Assembly (NCBI GenBank): GCA_000467715.1
Contig: AJFK01000403.1
Location: 92,398 to 156,397, forward strand
From: Hysterium pulicare CBS 123377
Taxonomy: Eukaryota > Ascomycota > Dothideomycetes > Hysteriales > Hysteriaceae
Direction of reading: 5' to 3'
Length of the DNA: 64,000 nucleotides
Below, in pieces: positions 1 to 11,220 of this stretch (its first letter is position 1; every line of letters starts with the position of its first letter). Below the pieces are notes generated by a model that worked only from the letters and a program-made list of their open reading frames with translations, was not told the origin of the DNA and did not search any database. Position numbers and translations under genes: made by a program.

Positions 1-402
1 ACCTACTTCATTTGCCCGTTAAAGCTTCAACTTCCAACCAAGATCAAATACACTTTGTCGAAGTGTTAGAATACAAGTATCTTCGTTCGAACGAGGCAAG
101 CGACGTACTGAAGGATCATCTAGGTCCTTCCGAGGAACCACATCTTACATGGTACTAGGTGGCAAGCAATAAACTAATAGTCCTTGATTCAATTTCTCTC
201 GTCCGTATCTCTCTAAACGCCTCTGTGATGCACCTACCCAAGACACCAAAACCAGAATAGCAGTAGGAACATCAAATCTGTGCAACCCAATGCGTATGCA
301 AAATTCCAGGACAAGCGAGATCAAGACACCCATTATACAACAACACCCAATCCACTAACAATAACATCTTTTCGTCATCCGCTAACCCCTCTAATCCCCA
401 AC
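1..402. other. Left edge, no gene seen
   Basis: No open frame with protein-like composition or splice signals is visible here. The first supported gene ends on the minus strand just to the right, so this stretch probably holds its 3' UTR and downstream spacer. Confidence 0.5.
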
Positions 403-3400
403 TTATCTCATACTAGTAACTCCAGCACCACCACTCCTCCTCCCCCTCCCCCTCATACTCTCCAATTTCTTAATCAGCGCATCATGTACTTTCCGACTAG
501 CCGCCCACTCTCTCTGCATTTTCTGCATTCGAATCCCCGCTCGAATCATCAGTGCGACGGATTTAAAGCTGGGTTTTTGGTTGTGATAGGAGAGGTCGGG
601 CGTTATGCCCATTTCTTCGATGAGGCGGAGATCTTCTTTGTTGCTGTTGGAGGTGTTAATTATGGTGTTTAACTGAGAAAAGGGGTGAAAGGAATGCCTT
701 ACCATTGTCCATAGACTTCAATCTGCATGAGGAAAAAGCGTTTCTGGAACCTCAAGCTCTCTCTAAATCCTTCTTCTCTTAGACAGCGCGAACGGAGATA
801 CCCGATCTGTTTCGCTAGGCCTTTGATCTCGCCTGCGTGACGCTTCTCTTTATCCATGATGTCGCGTTTTAGATCCATCATCTCCACCGTATCGTTGTTC
901 TGCGCATTCTGGAGTTGTTTATGCGCTTTCTCGAGAGAAAGTGCGAGATCGCGGAGTTTACGCTCCTTCTCGCGGATGAGGTTCTTGGATTCGGTGGACA
1001 GGTGTGAAAGGCGGGCGTCCCGGTCCGAGACCTGGAGTTGGAGGTCTTCGACGTCGAGGGTCGCGGAGCGGAGGCGATCACGGAGGTCACGTAGTTCGGT
1101 TGCTTGCCTCTTTGCTTCTTCCTTCTCTTTGCCGCTGATGTCTTGCTTGAACTTAGAAGCGTAGGCAGAGATTTCGCCGTCCTTCTCCGAGATTTGGAAT
1201 TGGAGTTTTTCGACTTCTGTCTCTGCAGTCCGCAGCTTACTCTCTCGGTCCCGGACTTCCTGACGCAGACGCTTCTCGGTGTCAGTGATCTTCTTTTCCT
1301 GGTCTTGAACGCGTAGTTGAAGTTCTTCGGCTTCGAGTTTCGAGGCTTTGAGGAGGTCGTGGAGGTCTTTTCGCTCCTGGGCCATAGTGGCATCAGCATT
1401 AGCGGACTGCCGGGCAGCTTGGAGGTCCTTGGTAACTTTCTCTAAACGAGTGTGGAGGTCATCACGGTCCTGGTCGGCTACGTTGATGTCCTTCTCGAGG
1501 CTTTCGATCTGGGATTGTAGGCGCGTCTTCTCGCGTTCCACGGTGCGAAGGTCTTTTTCTAGAGGTTCGAACTTAGCTTGAAGGTCGTAGGAGGCTTGAA
1601 TCTCCTTTTCTAGAACAGCGATTTTGGAGTGCAAATTCTGTTTCTCCTCATCTGCTTCCTCGAGAGTATCTTCCATGACCTGTATTTCATCCTCAAGGTC
1701 TTGCTTCGTGGTAGCGAGCTCTTCTTTCAAATCCTCCAGTGCGGAAAGTCGCTCTTCGGCAGTACGCTGCAGGGTCTCAAGCTGGCTCTTTTGGACGTTG
1801 ACAGTTTCGCGCAGAGACTCGAGATTCTGGTCGCGCTCGCGAACAATATTTTGAACCGCCTCGAGTTGAGTATCGGGTTCATCGGCATGTGACTGAAGAG
1901 CCTCAAGTTCAGCATCCCGTTCCTCGATCGTTTTTCGCGCAGATTCTAACTCCCGGGTGCGATCATTGAGGGTGGAGCGGAGGACTTTGAGCTCTTCTAG
2001 AGCTGTCTCTTGAGCAGAGATAGTCTTCTGCATGGTTAAGAGCTCACGCTCGCGTTCACTCAAGGTCTTGCGAAGAGCAAGAAGTTCGCGATCCGCATCA
2101 TCTCTCTCACGAGTGACCTTCTGGAGGGCTTCAATCTGGTTGTCCTTGGTAGACATTGTCGAACGCAGTTGCTGAACTTCCCTGAGGGCATTATCCCGCT
2201 CTTGCTTTGTCTTCGCAAAGCCATCTAGATCGCGCTGCTTGTTGTTCACACTTTTACGTAGTTGCTGAAGCTCGTCTTCCCGAGTACTTTCATCAGCGCG
2301 GAAGCGCTTGATGTCTTCATTAGCTTGGTGAAGCTGCCGACGGCAGTCCTCCAACTCGTCCTCCTTGGCTTCAGAAGCATCAAGACGCGATCGAAGGTTT
2401 TCTAATTCGGCATCTTTCTCACGCGTGACTTGAAGAACCTGTTGTCGAGCGTCCTGTGCAGACTGCTGTGCGAGTTGAAGTTGGTTATCGCCTTGTGATT
2501 CCGCGAGCCGTAACCGATCAGTCAGTGCATCCAGCTCGCCTTGCTTCTCTCGCTCCACAGATTGAACTTGTCGCTGAAGGACCTTGATTTCCAGGTCCTT
2601 TTCGCGTTCAAAGCTTCGTAGTCGTTCTTCCAGGGCAGCGACTTCTTGTCTCTTTGATTCCTCAGCTTCGTCCAATTGCTTTTCTAGGTCACGAAGCTCC
2701 TCCTCCTTATTCTCGTCCGACGAGTCCAACTTGTCTTGAAGGGCATTGATCTCATTGTCCTTTTCCCGCGTTAAAGACTTCAGCTCTTCCTCAAGCTCTT
2801 CAATACGGTTTGCTTTTTCCTCGAGTTGCCGCTCGTCTTCTTCCCTTCCCGCGTCCTCATTGCTTTCCGCAACTTTTAGCTTCTCCTGGAGGGAATCCAC
2901 TTCATCTTCCCTATCACCTAGAAGGCGTTCTTTTTCTTTGAGTTCGGCTTCCATATCGTCAAGCTCCCCGCGCAGCTTCTCAAGCTCATCATCATCGGCA
3001 TTTATCGCGTCCATTTTGTCCTGCAGATCCTCAATCTCGGCTGCCCGCTCGTCCGCGACCCGCCGTAACTCATCCATCTCTTCGCGCATGGCTTCATCGA
3101 TATGCCGTCGTTTGACCTTCTCCGCGTATTCCTGCAACTCCTGCCTGTATTTTTCCAGTTCCCTCTCCGCGCGATTCAAGTCCTTTTGGTATTTCTTAAT
3201 ATCGCGCGACAGCTGAACCTTGTCGATTTTGAGATCCGTGTTCTCCCTGAGCGCTTGTTGGTTGAACTCGGTACCCGACTTCTGGAGGCTCTCTTCGAGG
3301 AAGTGGATTTTGAGCTTTAGGCCGAAGTTTTCCTTATCGATTTGTTCTAGTTTCTGTTGATGGAATGATTAGCGTGGGAGAGCAAAGTAATTCGCGTGTG

Positions 3401-3946
3401 GCTTACGGCTTCTTGTTCTCTGAGTGTCAACATATTCCCTCCGTCTAACGCGCCTTCTCCAACCCGTCGCGGCAATGCCATAGGTGTGGACATAGCACTG
3501 GAACTCGCAACAGGTGGCACAGGTGTTCCATACGAGCGCGATTCGCTCATAGAACTCGAGTTCATTGCATCATATACACTGGCTTCCGGTAATGCAGGGC
3601 TGTTGTCGAATTTGAACCCTGGCTTCAACAATGCCGGGGTCGCCAGCTTGCCGTTCGCGTTGAAATCGAGCAGTCCATTTGCCTGAGCTGCGCGGTTCTT
3701 GGCTGCGCTCTTAAGTAGAGGTGTAAATTCATTTTTCGCCGGACCTTGCCGCAAAGTCGCGAGAGGGTTCCTTGCTGAAGGTGTTCGTAGAGGCTGCGGT
3801 CTGCCATTCCGAATTTGAGAAAATAAGTTATCGCGTTCCTTAGGTGCTACGAATGAAGGCTCCATTTCCATGCTGAAATCGACAGCTGTCATTCGTGTTT
3901 GGTCTCCGAGCTCGGTGCGCGGAGTATCCAGGTAGGGTACAGCCAT
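403..3946 (-). CDS. apsB: Mto1/ApsB-type microtubule-organising coiled-coil protein
   Basis: Three exons (3946-3407, 3353-703, 643-403) joined by 53-bp and 59-bp GT-AG introns give 1143 aa. The first ~170 residues are disordered and Ser/Pro rich. The first splice junction then rebuilds a centrosomin-motif-1 (CM1) block, LTLREQEAKLEQIDKENFG followed by LKLKIHFLEE, the segment that recruits gamma-tubulin complexes in this family. About 800 residues of almost unbroken heptad coiled coil follow. Near the C-terminus, LAKQIGYLRSRCLREEGFR and the residues after it resemble the Mto2-binding region of Mto1, and the last intron lies inside that block. CM1 plus this C-terminal region points to the Mto1/ApsB group (septal and spindle-pole-body outer-plaque organisers) rather than Pcp1/Spc110. 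It is divergent from the Ecd gene across a 379-bp promoter region. The family call is strong; the exact orthology is inferred. Confidence 0.85.
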
Positions 3947-4325
3947 TGTGGGGTGTACGGTACGTGAATCTTAACTACAACACATGAGCGAAAGAATGGG
4001 AGTATTATAAAGCGCCAGCCCGGGTATTACTGTGGTGTTAGTTGTATTGGGGTGTTGTTGATGTTAGGGCGTGCTTTGTTTACATCGAAAAACACAAGTG
4101 ACGCTAGTATACGTGAAGGTGGCCCAAGCTCCCTCAGTTGCCTTATGTAATAGCGCCTTATGTAATAGCGCCTTATGTAATAGCGCCTCATGCCAAGACC
4201 TTTTCAACGTTTGCCTCTCACTTCCACGACACTATGAGTTGAAAATTTAACCCAAGTTCCCTTTCCTCAAATCTAGTCTCAAGCTCCACTGCTATTCGTT
4301 TTCTGAATTCTCCGGATGTCCCATC
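3947..4325. promoter_or_regulatory. Divergent promoter region between apsB-like and Ecd genes
   Basis: This 379-bp spacer separates the start codons of two divergently transcribed conserved genes, so it must carry both promoters. It contains a 15-bp tandem repeat, listed separately. I see no clear TATA box. Confidence 0.5.
4141..4192. repeat. 15-bp tandem repeat, 3.4 copies
   Basis: The unit CCTTATGTAATAGCG is repeated exactly three times (4141-4155, 4156-4170, 4171-4185), followed by a partial copy, CCTCATG. It sits in the divergent promoter about 140 bp upstream of the Ecd start codon. It could be a multimerised factor site or a slippage product. Confidence 0.9.
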
Positions 4326-6247
4326 ATGACCGACGTTCCTCAGGATGACTTCAAATGGTTCGGAGAAGGTTTCGATGGCTTTCCCAAACGCCTGCCAGAC
4401 GATGTTGTTGAGTATGTGATATTCATGATCGACTCAAAGCTCTCCGATCTTCAGACGCGTGAAAGTCTACAAGCCTTTCAAAGAGCTATGACTGAGCTTG
4501 AGAAGAAGTTTTTAAAGGAGTACATATGGCAACGACAGGGCATCACATTAGAACTGGTTCGGGAAGAGGGTATTCTCTTTTCCTCATTTACATCACGATT
4601 CTGCTAGGAACCTCTAACATTATGTCAGGCGAATGGCTACTTCGCGGTCGAACAAACTACGGCGACTCAGTAGCAGATGAATGGCTAATCGTCTACTTTC
4701 TTCGAGAATTAAGCAAACAGTTTCCGGACGCATGGATACGAATCCATGATACCGATGGCGAATTTTTACTCATCGAAGCCGCTAACACACTCCCGAAATG
4801 GCTGGAGGACCCTGAAGTGACCGATAACAGAGTCTGGATCAACAAACATAGACTCAAGCTAATCCTCCCGGAAACTCAATCAAATCCTAAAGCTCTCTCA
4901 TTGCCAGGAGCCCTCAAGTCTATTCGAACTTCACTATCATCTGTATGCTGTATTCGTGAGGTCGAAGCCGAGGCTTTCCATCGTCTTCGCAACTATCCAG
5001 TTGCTATCGCTGAGAATCAGCACCACGCAACAATTCCACTCCCGCGAAAGTTAATCGCAGTATTACATTTGAATCCTGCTTATGTCGCACCAGCCGTTGA
5101 AGCATTTTATCTACGTGATCCCATCGCATTACGAGCAATTCAACCAAAATACAACCCTAATGGCTTAAAATTCCCACCCAACGACTTCATCACGACCAGC
5201 ATCCGCTTCACTAAAGTCCTCTATGCTCAGCTGCGAGGCCAAGACTGGGTACCACCAAGTGTATGGGGAGACGCGCTAGCATCGCTTTCCGAATCTGCCT
5301 CCAACACTCGAGAACTGGAGAAAGCCGAGATCGGTATTAAATTGGCTGCTGGGTTCGAAATGCTAGTCCAAGACAAGATGAACAAAGACCAGAAAGCCGT
5401 GCGGGAGATTCAACTCCTACTAGATGATATCGAGACCGGCGAAGAACCGTTGCCCACGGATGAAGAGATCGCAAGCTGGGGGGAAAGAGATGATGATGAA
5501 GGTTGGCTGGACATCAACTTCGAGGATTTTGAGAGGGAATTAGCTGGGAAAGGCAAGGCATCTAGTGGAACAGATGCCACCGGATTTGGAGACAAAGCAG
5601 CTCAAGAAAACCTACGTAAAATGGTGGAAAGATTCGAAGCATTCCTAAATGATGACGAAGCTGGTTTGGAAGGGGCAGAGGGCCTCGATTCAATGGACTT
5701 TGACGATGACCAAGATGAAGAAGACGAAGACGAAGACGAAGAAGATAGTGACGAGAGTGACGAGGACCGAGAAATTGAGCTCGATGAGAATCAGTTTGCG
5801 AGGCTGATGCGGGAAATGATGGCCATGCCGTCGGCTGAAGATAAAGTAGCCCTATCAAACGAAGCGCGTGAGCTCGCAAGAGTAGAGGAGCTCGACGATG
5901 ACGCAGACGATGGCGAAGCGGACGAAATTAGGAAATTATCAGAACGATTTGAAGCTGAACTCAGTCGGCATGGGGCCTTGAATCTGGATCCTACGCCCGA
6001 GGACGTTGCTAAGACGAGGCGGGCGATCAGAGGGAAAGGAAAGGGCAAAGAAAGAGTCGTAGAACTTGATGAGGAAGATAACGAAGCAGATGATGATGGG
6101 GAAATTGATATTGATTTCAATCTTGCGAAGAATATGCTGGAGAGTTTGAAGGGGCAGGCCGGGATGGCGGGACCAGCTGGTAATTTGATGGGATTGATGG
6201 GTGTACGATTTCCGAAGGATGACGACGTTAGAGATCAGTCGAAGTAA
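4326..6247 (+). CDS. Ecd/SGT1-family protein (ecdysoneless homologue)
   Basis: Two exons (4326-4569, 4629-6247) with a 59-bp intron give 620 aa. The N-terminal part contains the blocks expected of the SGT1/Ecd family: DDVVEYVIFMID, then after the intron GEWLLRGRTNYGDSVADEW, DAWIRIHDTDGEFLLIEAA and VWINKHRLKLI. A very acidic stretch lies near residues 437-465 (runs of D/E), and further acidic patches occur towards the C-terminus. Animal and fission-yeast members act in pre-mRNA splicing, through Prp8/U5 assembly and R2TP contacts, and in cell-cycle progression; applying that role here is by homology. The start is the first ATG in the frame and the splice junction restores the conserved block without a gap. 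The protein is probably nucleo-cytoplasmic, as there is no signal peptide or membrane segment. Confidence 0.88.
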
Positions 6248-6346
6248 GAGTCGATTTTACAATTCATACTCCTTTTACATTCCTCGTCCTCACTTGGCCA
6301 TATGAACTTGTTCAGGGATTCATCATATCCATAATCTCCTCCTCTC

Positions 6347-7516
6347 TCACTCCTCCCAGGCCTGCCTAGTAACAGTCAATCTTCCCTCGTCAAACCCATC
6401 ACCTTCCATTCTCTTCAAACAAGCAAGCCTTCTAACCTCCTCACCCAACGCCGATAACACCACCACCCTGCCTGGCATATCTTTCAGTCCCTCGATTGCC
6501 CTAATCTCAATCTCGCACACCCTAAGTCCACGCAACCCCATCATCGACTCAAAAAGGAAATCCAGTGCCTTCGTCCCTTCCTGATTCTTCTCATCAAACC
6601 TTCCACACACCTCCACCCTCAAAAACTTCAGCCCTTGCATCCGTATAACGACGGTCCTCCACATCCGATCCCAATGCGTCGCCAAATCGCTCGATCGGAT
6701 ATCTAGATACCGCATCCCGCGCGTCCTATACACTTCACTCTTTTCAACCCATCTCAGCGTCAGCGATGTAATGGTTTCGAGACGTTGAGGCAAGATAGCC
6801 GATGCCCACCAGACGAAGCTCTTAGGGTGTGCGAAGTCGAATGTACGGGTCGAGTAGAGGAGCGGTATAGCTTCGATATAGATCTGTCGACATGTCTTCA
6901 GAAATGCGAGGTTGGCCGAGGAGAAACTGAAGGGGGTGTATGTGGGGAGTGTGCCGTCCTCATATCGAACAGGATCCGCGGGAGGAAAGAAGGGAGAACA
7001 GAAACGATGGGCTGGGGAGTGAGAGCAAAGGATATGACCCATTCTTGTATCATGTTCCTCTCTGCTTTTGGAGACGATGTGTACAGTGCCGTTGCTCCCT
7101 AGCGCTTCAACATATATCATCCGCCTTATCTCAGCCGGTAACCTGGCGAAAAAGGCGCACGTCTGTGGCATCATAGTGCTAGGTTTCTCCGTTGCTACGC
7201 ACTGCCAGCGATCCTCCCCAAGCGTTAAAAGTTCACGACGGTGGAGAGGCTGGCGTCGTGGAAATCGGCCTCTGTATGCGGCGACTGATTTGGTGATGTG
7301 CTCGTGGAAATCCTCGAATGTTTTAGATTCGTCGAGCCAGTCGAAGTCGCTGCCGATCCGACGGGTTCGCTTTCCTTCATCGTGCTGAATGTTTTGGAGC
7401 TCTTGAGAGACGGCAGTACAATGAGGGTGGGAGTCTGCCATTTGTGGGAAGAGTTGGGGTACTTGTGAGGTTGCCTGCGGAGATGAAGAAACTTGTGAAG
7501 AAGTAGGTGAAAACAA
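6347..7516 (-). CDS. F-box-like 2EXR/DUF7730-type protein
   Basis: Single-exon gene of 389 aa. Residues 122-140 contain FFARLPAEIRRMIYVEALG, the helix typical of the fungal F-box-like 2EXR/DUF7730 group. The usual second block, LAFLKTCRQIYIEAIPLLY then STRTFDF, lies about 85 residues later. The rest is a leucine-rich helical repeat-like C-terminus (LRWVEK, LKFLRVEV, LRGLRVCEIEI). Proteins of this kind are very numerous in Pezizomycotina and are thought to be substrate adaptors, but none close to this one has an assigned function that I can name. The first ATG gives a Ser/Gln-rich N-terminus; an internal ATG at residue 26 is an alternative start. Confidence 0.75.
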   Translation of the reverse strand: MFSPTSSQVSSSPQATSQVPQLFPQMADSHPHCTAVSQELQNIQHDEGKRTRRIGSDFDWLDESKTFEDFHEHITKSVAAYRGRFPRRQPLHRRELLTLGEDRWQCVATEKPSTMMPQTCAFFARLPAEIRRMIYVEALGSNGTVHIVSKSREEHDTRMGHILCSHSPAHRFCSPFFPPADPVRYEDGTLPTYTPFSFSSANLAFLKTCRQIYIEAIPLLYSTRTFDFAHPKSFVWWASAILPQRLETITSLTLRWVEKSEVYRTRGMRYLDIRSSDLATHWDRMWRTVVIRMQGLKFLRVEVCGRFDEKNQEGTKALDFLFESMMGLRGLRVCEIEIRAIEGLKDMPGRVVVLSALGEEVRRLACLKRMEGDGFDEGRLTVTRQAWEE

Positions 7517-8035
7517 ACTCCTAGATCACCAACGTTGAAATTCATTTTTGACAACTGCGACACGTGCGCGGTAGATCTCCCCCAATATATTCGTTTCTTT
7601 CCGTTATTATTTCGCATCCACTTTAGAATCCAGTCAAAGACCGGAAATTGACGCTCCAGGCACTGAGCTTAAACATACACATGACGCTGCGAATCCGGTT
7701 AGACTCTTAAAAGATGGAACAAATGATGGAATTACGTGCCATTAGAACGGCTCGTCGTTATGGCATGGTTTTTGGAGCGCGTCTTAGTATTCCTGGTGGT
7801 CGAGCATTCATCCCAGTATGGACGCATGGAAGTCGCCATGTGAGCCACGTGGGGAGTGGACACTGTGCAGCTGAAAAGATATGTGACGAGAGAACGGAAG
7901 ATTAGATTAGTGTAGTAATACCAACATCATAACCACCATTTCCGTTCCCGGGCCTCAGGTCTCACACGCTCTTGGGAGAATGAATTCAGTTTCAATTTCA
8001 ACCGTCCTCCTACCGCTCCTATGCCTTACTGCGTC
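7517..8035. other. Intergenic, no gene seen
   Basis: A short open frame at 7714-7905 has no family signature and no coding-like context. The stretch probably holds the promoter of the 2EXR gene and the 3' end of the PLAC8 gene. Confidence 0.5.
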
Positions 8036-8992
8036 TTACTGCTCCGCCACGTACCTCATCTCCTCATTCCTCCTCGAATACCCCAAATCCGCTGCCTCCT
8101 GAGTCCACTTCTCCTCCCTCCACCTCGTTTCCCTCTCCTCCTGGATACAAGCGCAACAGCAACAAAAAGCCGCTTTGGCACAATCACCTCGGTTGGAACC
8201 TTGGATGCCGTACCGGTACCGCACTTCGCGGCGGGTGGTGGATGTGAACATCCAGTAGGAAAAGAAGAGTAGGGTTGTGCAAATGCAGCAGGAGAAGCAC
8301 TTTTGTATAAATTAATGGGAAATTTGGGGATGGCGGGAGGGCATAGGAGTAGAATAGGAGAGACTTACAAACACGTTTGTAGAGGTTATTTCCGATTCCT
8401 TCGTCCCTTTAACTCTGAGATGCGTGCGGCCGGCCAGAATGCAGGGACATGTCACCGCTTCGCAGCATAAACTGGCATCTCCACATATATCCCAGAAGCC
8501 GAAGTGCCAGCTTTCTTTTCCATTTCTGTTTCCACCACTTCGGTTGTTCTCTCGATATGGCGGCGCATCGTCTATTCCCCTCGCCCCACTAGAAACGACA
8601 GTATTCGGGTGTGTAGGCCTACACATCGTGGCATCGTCCCCTGGGCTCCTATTATCCACCCCCTCTTCCCCGACCACATACTTTGCAGTCGACCTATCCC
8701 CCGTGTTATCATTCTCCATCAAATATTTCGGCGTGATTTTATCAGGCAATGGCGCTGGCGATATTGCACCTGATTTCTCTGATAGATGGGCCGATGTATC
8801 CGTTGCTTTCCTCTTGATGTCGGGGCTGGAGAAGCCTGAGTAGGGTGGGCTGGGAGACGAGGGGAGAGGAATTGAAGATGCGACGTCTGGTGTTGGAACG
8901 ACTTCGGGCGCGTTTGAGGTTGGAGAGACGACTTCAGGAGCATTTGAGGGCGAGCGGGAGAGGGTGGGGACAACTTCGGGGGCGTCTGCCAT
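8036..8992 (-). CDS. PLAC8-family cysteine-rich protein
   Basis: Two exons (8992-8369, 8299-8036) and a 69-bp intron give 295 aa. The first ~165 residues are low-complexity and contain three near copies of NAPEVVP/DAPEVVP. From about residue 165 the PLAC8 pattern begins: WHFGFWDICGDASLCC, then CEAVTCPCILAGRTHLRV, and after the splice CFSCCICTTLLFFSYW (a hydrophobic segment), GDCAKAAFCCCCACIQEER and a charged C-terminus. PLAC8 proteins are membrane-associated. Plant and fungal members affect cell size or metal (Cd/Zn/Ca) handling, so a plasma-membrane role is likely but its substrate is unknown. The intron was placed because it is the only way to join the two Cys-rich halves in frame. Confidence 0.82.
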
Positions 8993-11220
8993 TTTTGGTT
9001 CGGAGAGTATGGGATGGGGATAATGCGATGGTTGTAGATGGTATCAGTTGCTGTAGAATGATGAAAGGTCACGATTCGTATACTTTTCCTAAAGGTTGAA
9101 ACAGTTGAAGTACGGAACTTTCGAAAAAGGAGATGAAATTAAGGGAAACATCAGCTCCTACGCTAGAATGCTGCATCCTTCGTGCTTATGTATAATCTCA
9201 CCGATCCAATCTCGCGCCATGCTAATCCCTTCATCATCTCACGCCTGTCATTGTCAGGCCGAACCCGTCGACCAGGTTGAAAGCTTAGCTGGTTCAAGGC
9301 ATCGTGGCAGGGCTGAAAAAGCTTCGACATTTTTTAGGAGGTACGATTGGTTTGGTCGTTTACGCGTCGTTTACGCTCATTTTGGTTCGGGAAAAGTGCG
9401 CGGAGATTTTGCCGTTTCAGTGTGGGATTTGGGGGCCGTTCGGTCGGAGTTGATGCTTGTCCGTAGGAGTAGGAATTTTGGAGAGCATCATGCACGTTTT
9501 TGGATATGTTGGGTTTTAGAAGTAGAGAAGAAGATATGTAAGCTTTGGAATAAAGTGATAATGCCAAGGACCTTGAAGATATATGATGGAAAAGGACGTA
9601 GCAAAGACAAAGTTTAACTCACCGGCAAGTCATGCTTACTAATGGGCGCTAAATTGGTTTCGCCGACTCCGTTGACGTTCAACGTCCCGTCATCTCTTTA
9701 CATTCGGCAAAGAAAAAGTAGAGGCTCACCGGAGAATTCATTGGTCGTGGCACTTGGTGCCTCGTGTTATGGCCATACGGATAGCTACACGTGAACATCA
9801 GTAGTCTCACAGTATCGCAAAAGGAACCCGCAAGAGAGATCGAAGAAACACAGTTACGCGTGGTCAAGGTCATCAATCTTCTTCTCACGGCTCGCACAGG
9901 AGGCCGTGACTATAAGTGAACACGCTTGTCGGCCGGATCTGGTGCCTGTCTTGCTTCATTCATTCAACTATACCTCGCACCTTGCAACACTAACAAGCAC
10001 AGGTTCATCAATATTGCTGGACTCTCCTCGGTCGCGTCAAAACCTGGCTTGAGAAGCCTCGCGACTTCTGGGTATTGTTTCTGCTTCCCTTGTGCTCGCT
10101 ATGGGCTGGTGTCATCTTGCTCATTCTACGGAGGAAAAGACCAGCCAAGATCCCTCCCCAAGTGAGCATACTTCCAAAAGCAGCCAGAACCCTTGCCATT
10201 GCAGCTCGAAACGGCTTCAAATTGCAATCCGTGACGCCGGCATATCAACTAAAACATATGGGAAGGATGGTCTCCTTGGGGTGAGGGCTTCATGCTCGAA
10301 ATGAAGCGTGGTATCATTGCCTGTTGAGTTATGTTAGTTAAACGAAGCCGTGATTTCACCTGATGGAGATTGACTAACGGTATTACTAGTTCGTGTTTAA
10401 TCATGTTTTATCTTTGCTAAAACCAGATCCAGAATAGTCTCGTCTTGCAGCTGGCCAGATGAGGCTGCATTGAATGTTCAATGACAACATCCAGCTCTTG
10501 AAATCGGTCGGTTGAGCTCTCTTCGGTCCGATCATTTAGGGCTGACTTTATCCCTCCCTTCAGAAACAACGAGTCGCATTCTATCCCATCGCCGTTCAAG
10601 CCATCATGTAGCTTTCGGCTGCTTTAGGTAGTGGACATGGTATGGCTCTGTCTCCTGTTGCGAATCCGCACCTCGTCGTCATGTACACCTCGTTGGCAGC
10701 TACAGTAGGCCTCTAATCTGTATTCTTGAGCTATACCACTTAAATTAAGGTCATCGCGGTTTACCGAACGCATTTGAACTCCGGGAAGGAACGCAAATGG
10801 CTTTTCCGTCTCTGACATAGTCCTGTATAGTCCTGTTATATATAGTCCTGGTTTAAGATAGTAAGGAAGTTAGTTTACTATTAAATTCTATAATATCTAC
10901 TACTTCTCCTTCAAGAGCCGAGGTTTCCCCGACGAAGAGCGGTGAATGTTAGGTTTTCCTTTCACCTCTCATCCCTGATAACAGCAATTCACTCACATCT
11001 CACGGTGTTATCACACGTGATTATCGAGTATGAATAGGAACAATGTGATGAATAGGGACAATGGCTTATTCAGGCTATTGTATCGTCGAGTTTCTTCTAT
11101 ACATTTTCCTTCTTCACCAGTTCCTTCCCATCTCTTCCCTCGATATTTCCACCACCAAATTTCTTCCTCTTTATAATATCTCTCAATTCTGCTGGCCAGA
11201 TTCAAGAACGATCTATCATC
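8993..11220. other. 2.2-kb gene-poor interval with a possible decayed coding segment
   Basis: No complete gene is visible. A 173-codon frame at 9096-9617 has no ATG start and no family features. At about 10010-10284 (+) one frame encodes a hydrophobic anchor-like segment (FWVLFLLPLCSLWAGVILLI) followed by RRKRP and 50 ordinary residues, and it is preceded by a branch/acceptor-like sequence (CTAAC...CACAG). It could be a relic or the last exon of an unrecognised gene. At 10815-10855 the hexamer-like unit TAGTCCTG occurs three times. Confidence 0.4.

Noticed and set aside
2746-3216. Long Ser-rich frame antisense to the coiled-coil gene
   Set aside because: It is the shadow of Glu/Lys-rich heptads on the other strand and has no domain.
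9096-9617. 173-codon plus-strand frame
   Set aside because: It has no ATG start, no domain, and composition unlike the neighbouring genes.
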